64,000 nucleotides of DNA from Eurosta solidaginis (Eukaryota; Arthropoda; Insecta; Diptera; Tephritidae): positions 248,001 to 312,000 of the forward strand of contig NW_027136916.1 in assembly GCF_040869045.1 (NCBI RefSeq), read 5' to 3'. How positions within the stretch are numbered: the first letter of the stretch is position 1; the number at the start of each line of letters is the position of its first letter. The notes beneath the pieces were generated by a model. It did not search any database and was not told where the DNA came from. It worked only from the letters and a program-made list of their open reading frames with translations. Positions 22,368-32,303 of this stretch are shown here, one piece after another. The position numbers were made by a program, and so were the translations under genes.

Positions 22368-22380
22368 CTGCCCTCCACCT
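22368..22380 (-). other. Polypurine tract
   Basis: On the minus strand AGGTGGAGGGCAG sits immediately before the LTR start TGTCACGG. This is the expected primer site for plus-strand DNA synthesis. It overlaps the last codons/stop of pol. Confidence 0.8.
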
Positions 22381-24130
22381 AAGTCTGATCGTCCCGATCA
22401 GACAAATCTCTCGATCTAAACGTTGCCAGCCTTTCCAAATGGACCACTTTCATTTTGGTTCGTGGTTTACCGATGGTTTGTATGCGGTACACTACATCGT
22501 TGATCCGTTTTACAACTTTGTATGGGCCTTCCCAATTACACTGCAATTTCGGGGACAAACCTTTTTTACGTTGTGGGTTGTATAACAGCACCAAATCTCC
22601 TTCCTGAAAACCTTCTGAATTAATTGCTTTATCATATCTGGCTTTCATCTTGTCATTCATAATCTTTGTTCGTTGCCTTATCAGAAAATGTATTTCTCTT
22701 AGCTCTTCTTCCAAATCACTAGTGGATTTCCTGACATTTCTCTCCGCATTGGCATCTATCCCAAACTTCAAATCAGCTGGAAGTCTAAGGCCATTGCCAA
22801 AAATTACTTTTGCAGGGGTTTGGCCCGTTGTCTCATGTACTGCTGATCGGTAAGCCATCAAGAATAATGGTATGCGGGTATCCCACTCTTTATGGTACTT
22901 GTCTACTACTTTCCTGAAGTGCTCCTCCAATGTTCTATTGAATCGTTCTACCATACCATCGGATTGAGGATGCAATGCAGTTGTCCGTGTTTTTCGAATG
23001 CCCAATGACTTACACATTTCCTGGAACACAACTGATTCGAAATTCCTGCCTTGGTCAGAATGTAACTCCATTGGTACACCATACCTTGCAACCCATTCGT
23101 TTTTAACCACTTCTGCTACTGTTTCTGCTTCTTGGTTTGGGATTGGGTATACCTCTGGCCATTTACTGAAATAATCCATAACCACCAGTACGTATTTGTT
23201 TCCGCGGTTGCTAGTAGGAAATGGACCTGCGACATCCATGGCGATCCTTTCAAATGGCGCACCTGAGTTATATTGCTTCATCTGGCCATGACTTCGTGTT
23301 CTGGGCCCTTTCGCTCTGCTGCAAACCTCGCAGTTCGCAATCCACTCAGTGACCAAATGACGGCAACCAACCCAATAGAATCTCTGTTTAATCTTCTCGA
23401 GCGTCTTCGTGATTCCAAGATGACCTCCGCTTGGACCATTATGCAGCTCGCTGAGCACGTCAGGAATCCTCTTTCTGGGAACAACTATCAGTTTATTCTT
23501 GTATTTACCATCCTCACTCTCCCATACTCGATGAAGGCAACCGGATATCAATTCTAAATTGTTCCACTGTGCCCAATATGACTTCGCAATGGGACTCTCT
23601 GCTGACATCTCTTCTCTGTTTGGTCTTTCATTTCGTTCGATCCCTTGCATAACACGTGACAGATCTGCATCTTCTAGCTGGCACTTTCTTAGCTGTTCCT
23701 TGTCCCATTCATCCGTACATGTTATATTCATTATCCGGACATCTATAATGTCTTCTTTAGCCTCGGCTTTTGAACAGTGCTTGCATTCCAAACTACATGG
23801 TCTTCGTGACATTGCATCAGCATTTCCATGGGTACTACCTTTTCGATGCTCAATGGAAAAGTCGTAGCTTTGTAGTCGCTCGATCCACCGTGCCAATTGT
23901 CCTTCCGGATTACGGAACTGCAGAAGCCATTTCAACGCTGCGTGATTTGTCCTGACACGGAATCGCTGGCCGTAGAAGTATTTGTGAAAATGTTTAATGC
24001 ACTCTACCAATGCCAACAGCTCTCTCCGCGTAACACAGTAGTTCCTCTCTGGTTTTCCAATCGAACGGCTGTAATATGCAACTACCTTCTCCTGTCCATC
24101 GACCAGTTGTGATAAAACGCCTCCTATAGC
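22379..24130 (-). pseudogene. gypsy RNase H end and integrase, intact open stretch
   Basis: The stretch opens after the TAG at 24131; the annotated ATG-like start at 24016 is only internal. RNase H continues through FRVRTNHAALKWL and GNADAMSRRP. Integrase has the HHCC zinc motif (H192, H199, C229, C232 counted from 24016), the core aspartates D261 (ERIAMDVAGPFP) and D321 (ELHSDQGRNFES), and E357 (HPQSDGMVERFNRT), giving a D-D-35-E spacing. A GPY/F-type C-terminal module (CNWEGPYKVVKRI) follows. All catalytic residues are present, so the integrase half is intact at sequence level, though it depends on upstream translation of a broken pol. A decayed relative lies at 1-120. Confidence 0.92.
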
Positions 24131-24133
24131 CTA

Positions 24134-25186
24134 TCCACTCGCATCTGTATCTAGAATAAATGTTGCTCCTGGAATCGGATATGCTAACATTGTGGCAGTG
24201 CATAAACGCTCCTTCAATCTTTGGAAAGCCACTTCTTTCTCCTTCTTCCATTCAAAAGCTTTGTTTTTTCTTGTAAGCTCATGGAGGCTATGGGCTACGC
24301 TGGAAAAATTTGGTACAAATCGGGGGTAATATGTGCACAGGCCAAGAAAACTTCTCAATTCATGTAGGTTCTGTGGTCTTGGCCAATCCTTTACTGCCTC
24401 TATCTTTTCATTCGCTGTACAGACACCTTCTGTAGTTACCTTGGGGCCCAAATAATTTACTTCCTTTTTAAACAGCGTACACTTTTTGGGACTTAACTTT
24501 AGACCAGCGCCAGCTATTCTCTGGAAAACTTCCTCCAAGTTCTTAAGATGTTCATCAAAACTCTTGCCCAATACGATGAAGTCGTCCAGGTATACCAAGC
24601 ATGTTTTCCAATGTAATCCTTTCAGTACCTGGTCCATGAGTCTCTCAAAAGTAGCTGGTGCATTACAAAGTCCAAAAGGCATCACTGTAAATTGCCAAAG
24701 ACCATCACCGACACTGAAGGCTGTTTTCTCTTTATCTTCCTCCTTCACCTAAACTTGCCAGTAGCCGCTTTTCAAGTCCAGTGTCGAAAACCATTTCGTA
24801 CCAGATAGCGAGTCCAGAGTGTCTTCAATTCTTGGCAACGGGTAGCTATCCTTTTTCGTAACGTCATTCAACTTCCGGTAGTCCACGCAAAACCTCATTT
24901 TTCCATCCTTCTTCTTTACAAGTACTACCGGTGAGCTCCATGGACTAGCTGATGGTTCGATGACGCCGCTGTCACTCATTTCTTGTATGATTTGACTCAC
25001 AACTTCCCGCTTCGCTAGTGGAACACTTCGTGGAGCTTGACGGATCGGCCTCGCATCTCCAGTGTCAATTTGATGTTTTACAACATTGGTGCGGCCTGGT
25101 TTGGAACCATCCTGGTCAAATATGTTCGCGTATTTTATGAGCAGTTGTTTTGCCTTACTCTGATAGGCTTCCTCTAGCCCATGCGT
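24134..25186 (-). pseudogene. gypsy reverse transcriptase region
   Basis: RT motifs in order: [41 protein letters not shown] (first catalytic aspartate), then a TAG at 24749 where relatives have a sense codon, then KTAFSVGDGLWQFTVMPFGL, and YLDD at about 24,581-24,592 (second and third aspartates), followed by KKCTLFKKEVNYLG. The catalytic YLDD is intact. Length is normal for the family. The stop at 24131 follows LDTDASG, the first RNase H aspartate block. RT makes complementary DNA from element RNA using the tRNA primer. Confidence 0.9.
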
Positions 25187-25189
25187 TCA

Positions 25190-25978
25190 TGCCGTGATAT
25201 CATTTGAAAGATCAGTATTACTAGGTGAAACGTGTTCCTGGAGCTGTTCACAGTTAATAACTACTTCAGCCTCTTGGCATCTTCCCAAAATAGCTCCTTT
25301 GGTCAAATTGAATGGTGACTTGAACTCATTGAGTACTCTTACCGGAATGCGTCCATCTTGTTTTGTCATAGCCAGGGTTTTTCCTACAAGTATGTTTAGT
25401 GTTGATTTGTTTGCTGCTTCGACAACCCACAATTTGTTTGTCCCACAATCTCCATCAACCTTTTCCCAGATGACTGCTTCGGATTTTGGTGGTATTTGCT
25501 GACTCTCTTCCACCAGCACTCGTTTACTGCTGTAGCCTCTCTCGTAGCCGAAATTAAGTGGTACATCCATGTTTTTATATCGCATCGTCTTGCTTTGCAT
25601 GTCGATCTTGATGCCCTGGTCGATTAAGAAGTCCACTCCAATTATGATTTCATCAACAATTTCTGCCACTATAAAATTGTATACTACCGTGACATTGCCA
25701 ATTGCGACTTCACATTCTACTTCTCCAATTACCTGGGTGTCCTCTCCCGTGGCTGTACGTAATCTTGCTCCAAGCAATGATCTTATCTTTTTGTTGACTA
25801 AATCCGCTCGAATGATGGAATGAGATGCATCCGTATCTAAAGTCAGTAAACGTTCCTTTCTGTCCACATGTCCTCCAATAGTAAGATTGCTCGATCCTCT
25901 TCCAATCTGCGAGATAGAGATTATGGGGCATTCAATTGCGGGAGCCGGCTGTCGCCCCTTGCGGCTGACTCGATTTAG
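25190..25978 (-). pseudogene. gypsy protease region with altered active site
   Basis: The aspartic protease lies just after the gag overlap. The catalytic triplet, normally D-T/S-G, reads D-T-D in LTLDTDASHSIIRADL (about 25,829-25,837 for the triplet), so the glycine is replaced by aspartate, which should abolish activity. The second conserved block is present as EIIIGVDFLIDQGIKID. A linker to RT follows with LTKGAILGRC. A TGA at 25187-25189 ends the open stretch. The upstream frame is open from the gag stop, and the piece GGHVDRKERLLTL leads into the active site, as is usual for this group. Confidence 0.85.
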
Positions 25979-25984
25979 TTTAAC
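25975..25984 (-). promoter_or_regulatory. Candidate -1 ribosomal frameshift site at the gag stop
   Basis: Minus strand reads G TTA AAC TAA, where TTA, AAC and TAA are gag-frame codons and TAA is the gag stop. Slipping back one base at TTA/AAC enters CTA AAT CGA, the pol frame, which is open from there. GTTAAAC is a known slippery heptamer type in arteriviruses. No downstream pseudoknot was assessed. Confidence 0.6.
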
Positions 25985-27381
25985 GATTGAGTGGTCTTGG
26001 AGATTTGCTCATCACCTTCTGCTCTGCGTTTACGACCACCCACATTGTTGGAGCTATTGGGACCGCTGCTGCAATGTCGTGCAATATGACCTGGGTTGCC
26101 GCACTTGAAACATTTAATAACTCCGGAATTTTTCTGTTGTGATCCCTTCAGTGCTTCCAAAATTGTGCCTACCCAATCTGGTCTTTCCACTTCCACACGA
26201 TGAACTTTGTATGCTGGTTTACTCAATAGTGAGGCCGTTTCCTGAGTCAATGCATGTGATACCGTTTCAGCAAATGTCAGCTTTGGGTTTGCGTATGTAG
26301 CTCGCTTCGTTTCCACGTCCCGTATGCCATTTATGAAACTCTAGATTTTTACCCTCTCGGTGTATTCCACGGGTGCGTCCGCATTTGCGAGATGAGCTAA
26401 CATTTCAACATCCGAGGCAAACTCCTGCAAAGTCTCATTCGCTCTTTGGTGACGGTTTTGCAACTCAATTTGGAATATCTGTTTCCTATGCTCGCTTCCA
26501 TAACGTCGTTCTACAGCAGCCATCAATGTTTCATAACTGTTCCGTTCGTACTCTGGAATCGTCTGTAAGATTTCCGCTGCAGGCCCTTTCAATGCCACGA
26601 ACAGTGCAGCAACTTTATCTTCCGTATTCCAGTTGTTCACTGCTGCGGTCTTCTCAAACTGTAGCTGAAAGACCTGGAAAGGAACAGAACCGTCAAAGGA
26701 TGGTGTTTTTACCTTTGGATTACTCTCTGAAACTGCTGGACGATTTAATTGTAACTGCTCCATACGACCCTTCAAATCATCGACTTCTGCCTGAAATTGA
26801 GCGATTTTGGCATCCTGCGCTTCCAGCTTTGATGTTACCCTTGCTTCCTGTGCTTCTAACTGTGAAGACATTTGTGCCACCTGCAATGATAAGCGCTCCT
26901 CTTGTTCTTCCATCTTTGATGTTATGGGTGTCTCCTGAGATTTCAGTTGGGATGCCATATATGTCTTTTGTTCTTCCAATTGTGATGTCATGTTGGTAGA
27001 TATTTGTGATGACATTTCGGAAATACGTGTTTCTTGTGCTTCGGCCTTTGATGTTATTCGTGTCTCTTGGGATTCCATCTTGGATGTTACACGGTTCTCC
27101 TGGGATTCTAGTTGAGAAGCCACTGTCGATGTTTGAGCAGATATTGCAGCCAAAATCATGTTCAAGTCTGTGCTCGTAACTGGTTGCGTAACTGTCTCTT
27201 CCATTTTTGTTGTTTCCTCGCCATCAAGATGAAAGTCATACTCTTCCACGTCAATTCCTTCTAATTCCATTGCCTCTCGTAGTCGTGCCTGAAGTTCGAG
27301 TTTAATGCCGGTTGTATTCAATCCACGGCTCTCCAACTCCTTCTTCAGTTGCTGGATCTTCAGTTCACTGAACTTTGCCAT
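25975..27381 (-). pseudogene. gag: gypsy gag with SAP-like N-terminus and CCHC knuckle, one stop
   Basis: The frame is 468 codons from ATG at 27381 to TAA at 25975, interrupted by a single TAG at 26341-26343 in the capsid region. Residues 5-40 (SELKIQQLKKELESRGLNT and on) match the SAP DNA-binding helix-extended-helix pattern. Residues about 80-205 form an 11-residue repeat, for example SQLESQENRVT then SKMESQETRIT, predicted as coiled coil. Residues 225-345 (PSFDGSVPFQVFQLQFEKTA and on) match the retrotransposon Gag core. After the stop comes the zinc knuckle CFKCGNPGHIARHC at about 26,066-26,107, then a basic tail. Gag packages the element RNA. The amber stop would remove the knuckle and all of pol. 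Confidence 0.9.
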
Positions 27382-27411
27382 GTCCTTGTTGTCCTCTGGA
27401 ATTTATTCAAC

Positions 27412-27430
27412 AATCCCACTTCTGACACCA
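27412..27430 (-). other. Primer-binding site, tRNA-Leu-like
   Basis: The + strand AATCCCACTTCTGACACCA equals, from memory, the 3' end of an insect/animal tRNA-Leu(CAA) including CCA. It sits two bases inside the 5' LTR, as expected for minus-strand DNA priming. Confidence 0.75.
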
Positions 27431-27432
27431 AT

Positions 27433-28148
27433 TGTAACGAATTTGCTTCAAATCCTCTTATTTGCAATCCTCTGCTAAGTTCGAATCACTAAACTGTTGA
27501 ATAAATAACTCCAATATTGAATAATGTAAAAATGGCCTTTATTAAAGTACTTCACAATGACATTTATACTTTGCTACTCGCTGGCTTAATAACCAAACTG
27601 ATTGATAACTCAAATTAAACTCTACTATTGGCCGCCAGATCGCGTGCTTAATCAATAACTGATTGAGTGCTCAACTCAAACTGAATTACAGCGCCTCTTC
27701 ATCTGTTGCCTTTTATACGCATTTTTCCAGAATGTACTAGCATTGTCCATGAGCTCTCAAACTTCTCAGCTATAACTAAAATTGCACAATTTTATACATC
27801 TTTTAGGCGCTTCCAGAATCTACTAATCCAGTAGCTCTCAAACTTCTCAGATATATGCATGTGTTTGACTCTCCGCTGCTCGTATTCGTACATGGTACAT
27901 ATGTGTAGACGCAATTATTTATTCGTTTATGTAGATACATAAAGATTGAATTATTGATGTGAATGTTCGTAGTTTACAGTCTCTCGCGCGCACATAGGCG
28001 TATAAGTAAATGCATCTGTGTGTGACATCTCTCTCGGCTGCGTTATATATGTGTATACTTGATTTGATTATTAACGCAAATACTGCTTGGCATGGCCTTA
28101 GCATCGCCTTAGTGATGGGATAACTTAGTGATGCTAATATCCGTGACA
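27433..28148 (-). repeat. 5' LTR of the gypsy element
   Basis: Upstream LTR in the minus-strand orientation. It differs from the other LTR by about 17 substitutions and one 2-bp indel, several of them clustered near 28,033-28,043. It is followed on the right by ATATAT, which matches the ATATAT left of 21650. Confidence 0.95.
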
Positions 28149-29265
28149 ATATATAAAAATCAAATTATGTATGTATGTAGATATAGATCGAGTTGCGTCC
28201 TAAACGGATCGACCGATCACAACCAAATTTGCACAACCCACTAGAAACCTTCCAAGGATGGTCATAGGCTAAAAATAATATCGATATATAAAAGGGGCGT
28301 GGCACCTCCCATGCAAAATGAATATTTGGTACTACATAACTCTGAAGATATTCATTCTAGAACATTGAAATTCAGTAAGGAGTTATATGAGGTCAATCCC
28401 TAACACCCCCAAGAAAATATGGGATGGGGAAGATTGGGGCGTGGCGCCTCCCATATAAATGGAATTTATCATACTGCATATCTATGGATGTAGTAATGGT
28501 AGGATAATGAAAATTGGTAAGGAGCTATATGAGGTTATGTCCTAACACCACCAGTAAAATGTAGAATTGGGGAAAAAGGGGGCGTGGCACCTTCCCTAAA
28601 AATGGAATTTTTCAGAACTATAGCTGCCGTACAAACTTAGATTATCATAACTGCTAAAGTTTGACTACAGAATTGTTTGGCTGTTATTCCTTTTGGTTGT
28701 TTAGTAATCTTCCGTCGTTAAAATTTTTTGTTAGCTTCAGTCTATCCACATCTTCTATCTATATATATCTATATAAATTTAAAATTATGAATATTTGTAT
28801 GTAGGTATAAATCGGGTTGCGCCCTAAACGGATCGGCCGATCACAACTAAATTTGAATCACCCACTTGAAACCTTCCAAAGATGGTCATAGGCTAAACAT
28901 GACTTCAATATAAAGAAAAGGAGTGGCACCTACCATACAAATGGAATGTTTGATACAGCATAACTCTGGAAATATTCCAAGAACATTGAAATCCAGTAAA
29001 GAGTTAAAATGGATCAATCCCTAACACCGCTACGAAAATAAAGGGTGAGTAAGAAGGGACGTGACACCTCCCATACAAATGGAATAATGAAAATTGGTAA
29101 GGAGCTATATGAGGTTAAGTCCTAACAGCACCAGTAATATGTGGAATTGAAAAAACCAAGACAAATGGGACTTTCAGAACTATGGCTGTCTTAAAAACAT
29201 AGGTTATTTCAACACGTAAAGTTTGATTGCAGAGTTGGGTTTGGCTGTTATTCCTTTAGTATTAT
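28149..29265 (+). repeat. Two direct copies of an interspersed repeat, 623 bp apart
   Basis: CCTAAACGGATCGACCGATC (near 28,199) and CCTAAACGGATCGGCCGATC (near 28,822) begin parallel stretches with CTTCCAA.GATGGTCATAGGC, GAACATTGAAATTCAG and GCTATATGAGGTTA blocks, ending in TTTGGCTGTTATTCCTTT. Three internal about 120-150 bp sub-blocks with GGCGTGGCACCTCCCAT recur within each copy. The gypsy element is inserted just at the left edge. Probably non-autonomous transposon remnants; family unknown to me. Confidence 0.7.
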
Positions 29266-29280
29266 TTTATGTTATCTTTA

Positions 29281-29648
29281 AAAAAAAAAAATAAATGTAA
29301 GGCGCGATAACCTCCGAAGAGATCTAAGGCCGAGCTTCTCTTCCAATTTGCGTCGTGCTCCTCTTGATTTTTCCCTACAAATTGGCCGGACGGGACCTAC
29401 ATGTTTTATGCCGACTCCGAACGGCATCTGCAAGGCAGATGAGTTTTCACTGAGAGCTTTTCATGGCAGAAATACAGCAGAAAAAGAGCGCTTGCCAGAC
29501 ACTGCCGAGGGGCGACCCCGCTTAGAAAAATTTTCTTCTAATTGAAAAATCTTATTTCTAAAATTTTGATGTTGCTTTGCCCGGGAGTTGAACCCAGGGC
29601 ATACGGTGTGATAGGCGGAGCATGCTACCATCACACCACGGTGGCCGC
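29281..29648 (-). mobile_element. tRNA-derived SINE, copy 2
   Basis: Minus strand head at 29648 with A-box-like TGGTGTGATGGTAGCATGC and B-box-like GGGTTCAACTCC, body as in the other copies, and tail at an A/T run (29,281-29,298 on the + strand). Its B box is the closest of the four copies to GGTTCRANTCC. The head abuts the Helitron fragment. Confidence 0.8.
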
Positions 29649-30290
29649 CACGGTGGAGACGCCCGGAGGAACCGGAAAAAAATTTCTGTTTAATTTGATA
29701 TTAATTGATGTAAGAGCCAAAAGAGAAATCGCTATGGCAGTTGCTTTCTCAGATATCGCGAATACCCTTTGTGTAGTGGATGTACAACTCCGCATTTAAA
29801 TGACCACTGTCTGCAAACATCTGACACACCGATGTGCAACATAAGTAAACGGTCAGGCCAAATTGAGGATGTGCGATGTGTGCACCACAACTCGTAAACA
29901 GTCTCTGCAAGTTTTAGACCGAACCCTTAAGAATTTAAGGTGTAATGATCAACCCAAAGGTGGTGCTTTACTCTTACTTGCTGGAACAGCCGCAGTTGAA
30001 GTAAATGAGTGCTTTTTCGTCTATAGACGGCTTTACGTACAAAAATTTACTCTCTTTAGAAATATGAGACGGCATTTTGGCGGAAACACTTCAGCAGCAG
30101 CTTTTGCAAACCAACTTCTTGAAATTAATTATGGCAAAATGCCTATTTCTTTACTAACAGATTTGATTTCTTTTCCTGTAAGTTTTTGAGAACTTATGAC
30201 ATCACCTGAACCTTTAATAGCTAATGTTTCTTCCAAATATTGAATATCTCTTTACAAACTATAAATGGCTTTGAGAAAAGGCATTTTAGG
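29649..30290 (+). pseudogene. Helitron helicase (PIF1-like) fragment
   Basis: A Walker A block reads ETPGGTGKKFLFNL (about 29,658-29,700), where GGTGKT is expected; the threonine is lysine. It continues RAKREIAMAVAFSDIANTL. After frame changes, QTSDTPMCNISKRSGQIEDV (about 29,813-29,873) and KQSLQVLDRTLKNLRCND (about 29,893-29,945), then GGALLLLAG and FTLFRNMRRHF and LLEINYGKMPI follow the SF1 PIF1 helicase order of Helitron Rep/Hel proteins. The DFRQTLPV-type segment is deleted after GGALLLLAG. The trace continues with faint similarity to about 30,290. Such proteins drive rolling-circle transposition in the nucleus. No Rep nuclease domain is visible here, so this is an internal fragment, frame-broken and truncated. 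Confidence 0.75.
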
Positions 30291-30734
30291 CACCTTAAAA
30301 TTAAGACGTTAATATCACTAGGACCAAGACAACTTATCACTCTATTAACAGAATCGTGGAAGAGTCCCAAGCTGTGCATATCCGATTGAGTTTATTAGCT
30401 CTTTTGAGCCATCAGAAATATCACCTCATCGATTGATCCTTAAAAAAGGGGCCATAATATCATAATATTTTTGCTTCGTTATTTCGATTCCCCACGCTTA
30501 TGTAGTGGGAAGGACAAGGCTTTTCATCACAAATCTTTTACGAATGTCATTGAAGCAATTCATTTTATCGGAAAATTTCGAAAACAAACAAGTTTAAAAC
30601 CAAGGATTCCATTGATACCGACAGATTTGTCTCTTCAATTTTAAATGCCTCAAATTTCCTATTCAATGAAGCTCAAGGACCATCATTAGCTGGGATTGAT
30701 GAGCGCAATACAATCCTTTATAGCTTCAGAGCTT
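30291..30734. other. No feature recognised
   Basis: May include more decayed Helitron sequence, but no motif could be read. Confidence 0.4.
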
Positions 30735-30775
30735 CTGCAACTCAATTGTCAACCTCACCTACGCGAGGGGAATCC
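30735..30775 (+). repeat. Fragment of the CAA-tail repeat
   Basis: CAATTGTCAACCTCACCTAC and AATCCTGT match the middle of the copy at 1408-1820 (about 1,545-1,582), then stop exactly at the LTR start. Confidence 0.6.
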
Positions 30776-31222
30776 TGTTGTAAATATAAATATATCATGC
30801 AACAACAGTCATTAGTTGTAGCAGAAGTCAATCTTACCAACTCATGTTTTACCCATGGCCAGTTAAGCGTAGCCTGCATATTTTTATAGAAGCGTGGGGT
30901 AAAACACACGGCCATAAGCTAGTACATGTATATAACTAAGTAACTAGATATGAGATTCACTTCTTCTAGAAGGTGAAACGTCTAGACCTTAGGAGAAATA
31001 TGCGAACGAGGCAACATAGAGTATAAGAGCAGCGCAAGCTGAGGAATAGTCAGTCAGTTTGATTTAAACACGCTATTAGTTGTGAAGTATAATTGTGAAG
31101 CACTAGTCCCAAAGTAGTCTTAATAAAGATCATTTTGCAATACTGAATGTTGGAGTTATTTATTCGACAGTTCAGAGCAGAAGGTGTATAATTATCAGGA
31201 ATCCCAAAAAATTCGTTATAAT
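30776..31222 (+). mobile_element. Solo LTR-like sequence
   Basis: About 447 bp starting TGTTGTAAATATAAATAT. It contains a TATA-like TATAAG at 31,022 followed about 25 bases later by TCAGTCAGTT (initiator-like), and an AATAAA at 31,122 followed by GGAGTTATTTATTCGACAG and ending near AATTCGTTATAATA. This promoter/poly-A arrangement is that of a fly LTR. No second copy and no internal coding region flank it, so it is likely a solo LTR, of a family unlike the 21650-28148 element. Its right end is eroded and no target duplication is visible. Confidence 0.5.
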
Positions 31223-31359
31223 ATTTATAAATCTTGGTTGAAAGTTAATTTTAATGATTTTATGGCACGCTAACTTTCACCCTGAGGAGAATCGAGGAAC
31301 ACAATATGGGGGAAATAGACTTTATGAAAAGCGACAAAGACGTTTGTGAGGTCTCAAGG

Positions 31360-31590
31360 CTCTAATAGACACGGTTGTCACCATGACTTCCTGTGCTGAA
31401 GCTGTAAAGGTGAGGAGAAAAAGGAGTGGGCTCATCACTTTCTTTGCCAATGCCGAGGACTACAAACAAAACGGCTCAGATTTCTTGGCGCACGGGTTTT
31501 TGAGAGCCTGTTGAGTCTTTCTTTTCTACTTAGGTAATGAAAAGAAAGTGGTTTGTTGAGGACTAATTATAAAATATTTGGTTAATAGAA
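31360..31590 (+). pseudogene. LINE C-terminal remnant
   Basis: In mixed frames the translation gives CKGEEKGVGSS and a following LSLPMPRTT, resembling the CX2CXDEEEEX(n)HLLCHCPAL zinc motif at the end of Jockey/I-type pol proteins, then RFLGARVFESLLSLSFL. The gap to any RT is complete; this is an isolated, frame-broken 3' fragment. Confidence 0.45.
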
Positions 31591-31950
31591 CCGACGACCC
31601 CACAAGGCATTCACCACCGAGGTTTAAAATAGATAAAATTTCAACGAGTGATAGTGGAAATTCCCATGCACGCCCCTCAACCTCGCCTACCTTAACCAGC
31701 CAAGTTCAACTTAGAGAAAAAACTGATCTCTTTAAAGTTTTGGACTGATAATAATCGGCACTACAAACCGCATATCTCTACTATACAAATAAGAGGACAT
31801 TTCATACAACTTCTCAAAAGTAAATATGCCTCGATTAAAATTTTAAATAATAAATTAAAACAAATGAATAATGTTTAAGAGTCAACTGCATTTACTTTGT
31901 TATTTGTGCACTACTATTCTAACGCATGTATAAACCGCACAGACATAACT
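31591..31950. other. No feature recognised
   Basis: Nothing beyond chance ORFs. Confidence 0.4.
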
Positions 31951-32303
31951 AATAAATCTAAGGCGCGATAACCTCCGAAGAGATCTAAGGCCGAGCTTCT
32001 CTTCCAATTTGCATCGTGCTCCTCTTGCTTTTCCCTACAAATTGGCCGGAAGGAACCTACGTGTTTTATGTCGACTCCGAGCGGCATCTGCAAGGCCGAT
32101 GAGTTTTCACTGAGAGCTTTTCATGGCAGAAATATACCCTGAGCGCTTGCCAAACACTGCCGAGGTGCGACCCCGCTTAGAAAAATTCTCTTCTAATTGA
32201 AAACCCTTATTTCTAAAATTTTTATGTTTCTTTGCCCGCGGTGTGAACCCAGGGCATACGGTGTGGTAGGCGGAGCACGATACCATCACACCACGGTGAC
32301 CGC
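31951..32303 (-). mobile_element. tRNA-derived SINE, copy 3
   Basis: Minus strand head at 32303 (GCGGTCACCGTGGTGTGATGG overlaps the A box), B-box-like GGGTTCACACC, shared body, and tail near AATAAAT at 31,951. Closely similar to copies 1 and 2, so all derive from one family. Confidence 0.8.

Larger units (their letters stand above)
22379..25978 (-). pseudogene. pol: gypsy pol (protease, RT, RNase H, integrase), three stops
   Basis: One continuous frame of 1,199 codons from the proposed frameshift site to the stop at 22379, interrupted only by stops at 25187 (TGA), 24749 (TAG) and 24131 (TAG). All three are explicable by point changes; no indel shifts the frame. Domain order by residue from 25978 down: protease about 37-150, reverse transcriptase about 330-530, RNase H about 600-730, integrase about 830-1,150. 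The product would be cut by its own protease, would copy the element RNA to DNA and would insert it into the genome. In this copy the stops fall after protease, in the RT palm and at the start of RNase H, so no functional polyprotein is expected without readthrough. Confidence 0.9.
21650..28148 (-). mobile_element. Near full-length Ty3/gypsy LTR retrotransposon, 6.5 kb
   Basis: The element has two direct LTRs (718 and 716 bp), a primer-binding site, gag, pol in the order protease, reverse transcriptase, RNase H, integrase, and a polypurine tract, all on the minus strand. PR-RT-RH-IN order and integrase placement last identify Ty3/gypsy. No env-like ORF lies between pol and the 3' LTR: pol ends 11 bases from it. 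The flanks are ATAT on both sides, consistent with a 4-bp target duplication (up to 6 bp, ambiguous in the AT repeat). Three in-frame stops in pol, one in gag and a changed protease active site make it inactive, yet there are no frame-breaking indels. About 17 substitutions and one 2-bp indel separate the LTRs by eye, so it is fairly old but not ancient. The integrase wording resembles the CsRn1/Kabuki-type group, tentatively. Confidence 0.95.

Noticed and set aside
22138..22368. 76-residue ORF in the LTR, also at 27919-28149
   Set aside because: It is repeated because the LTR is repeated; it overlaps the LTR terminus and has no known product.
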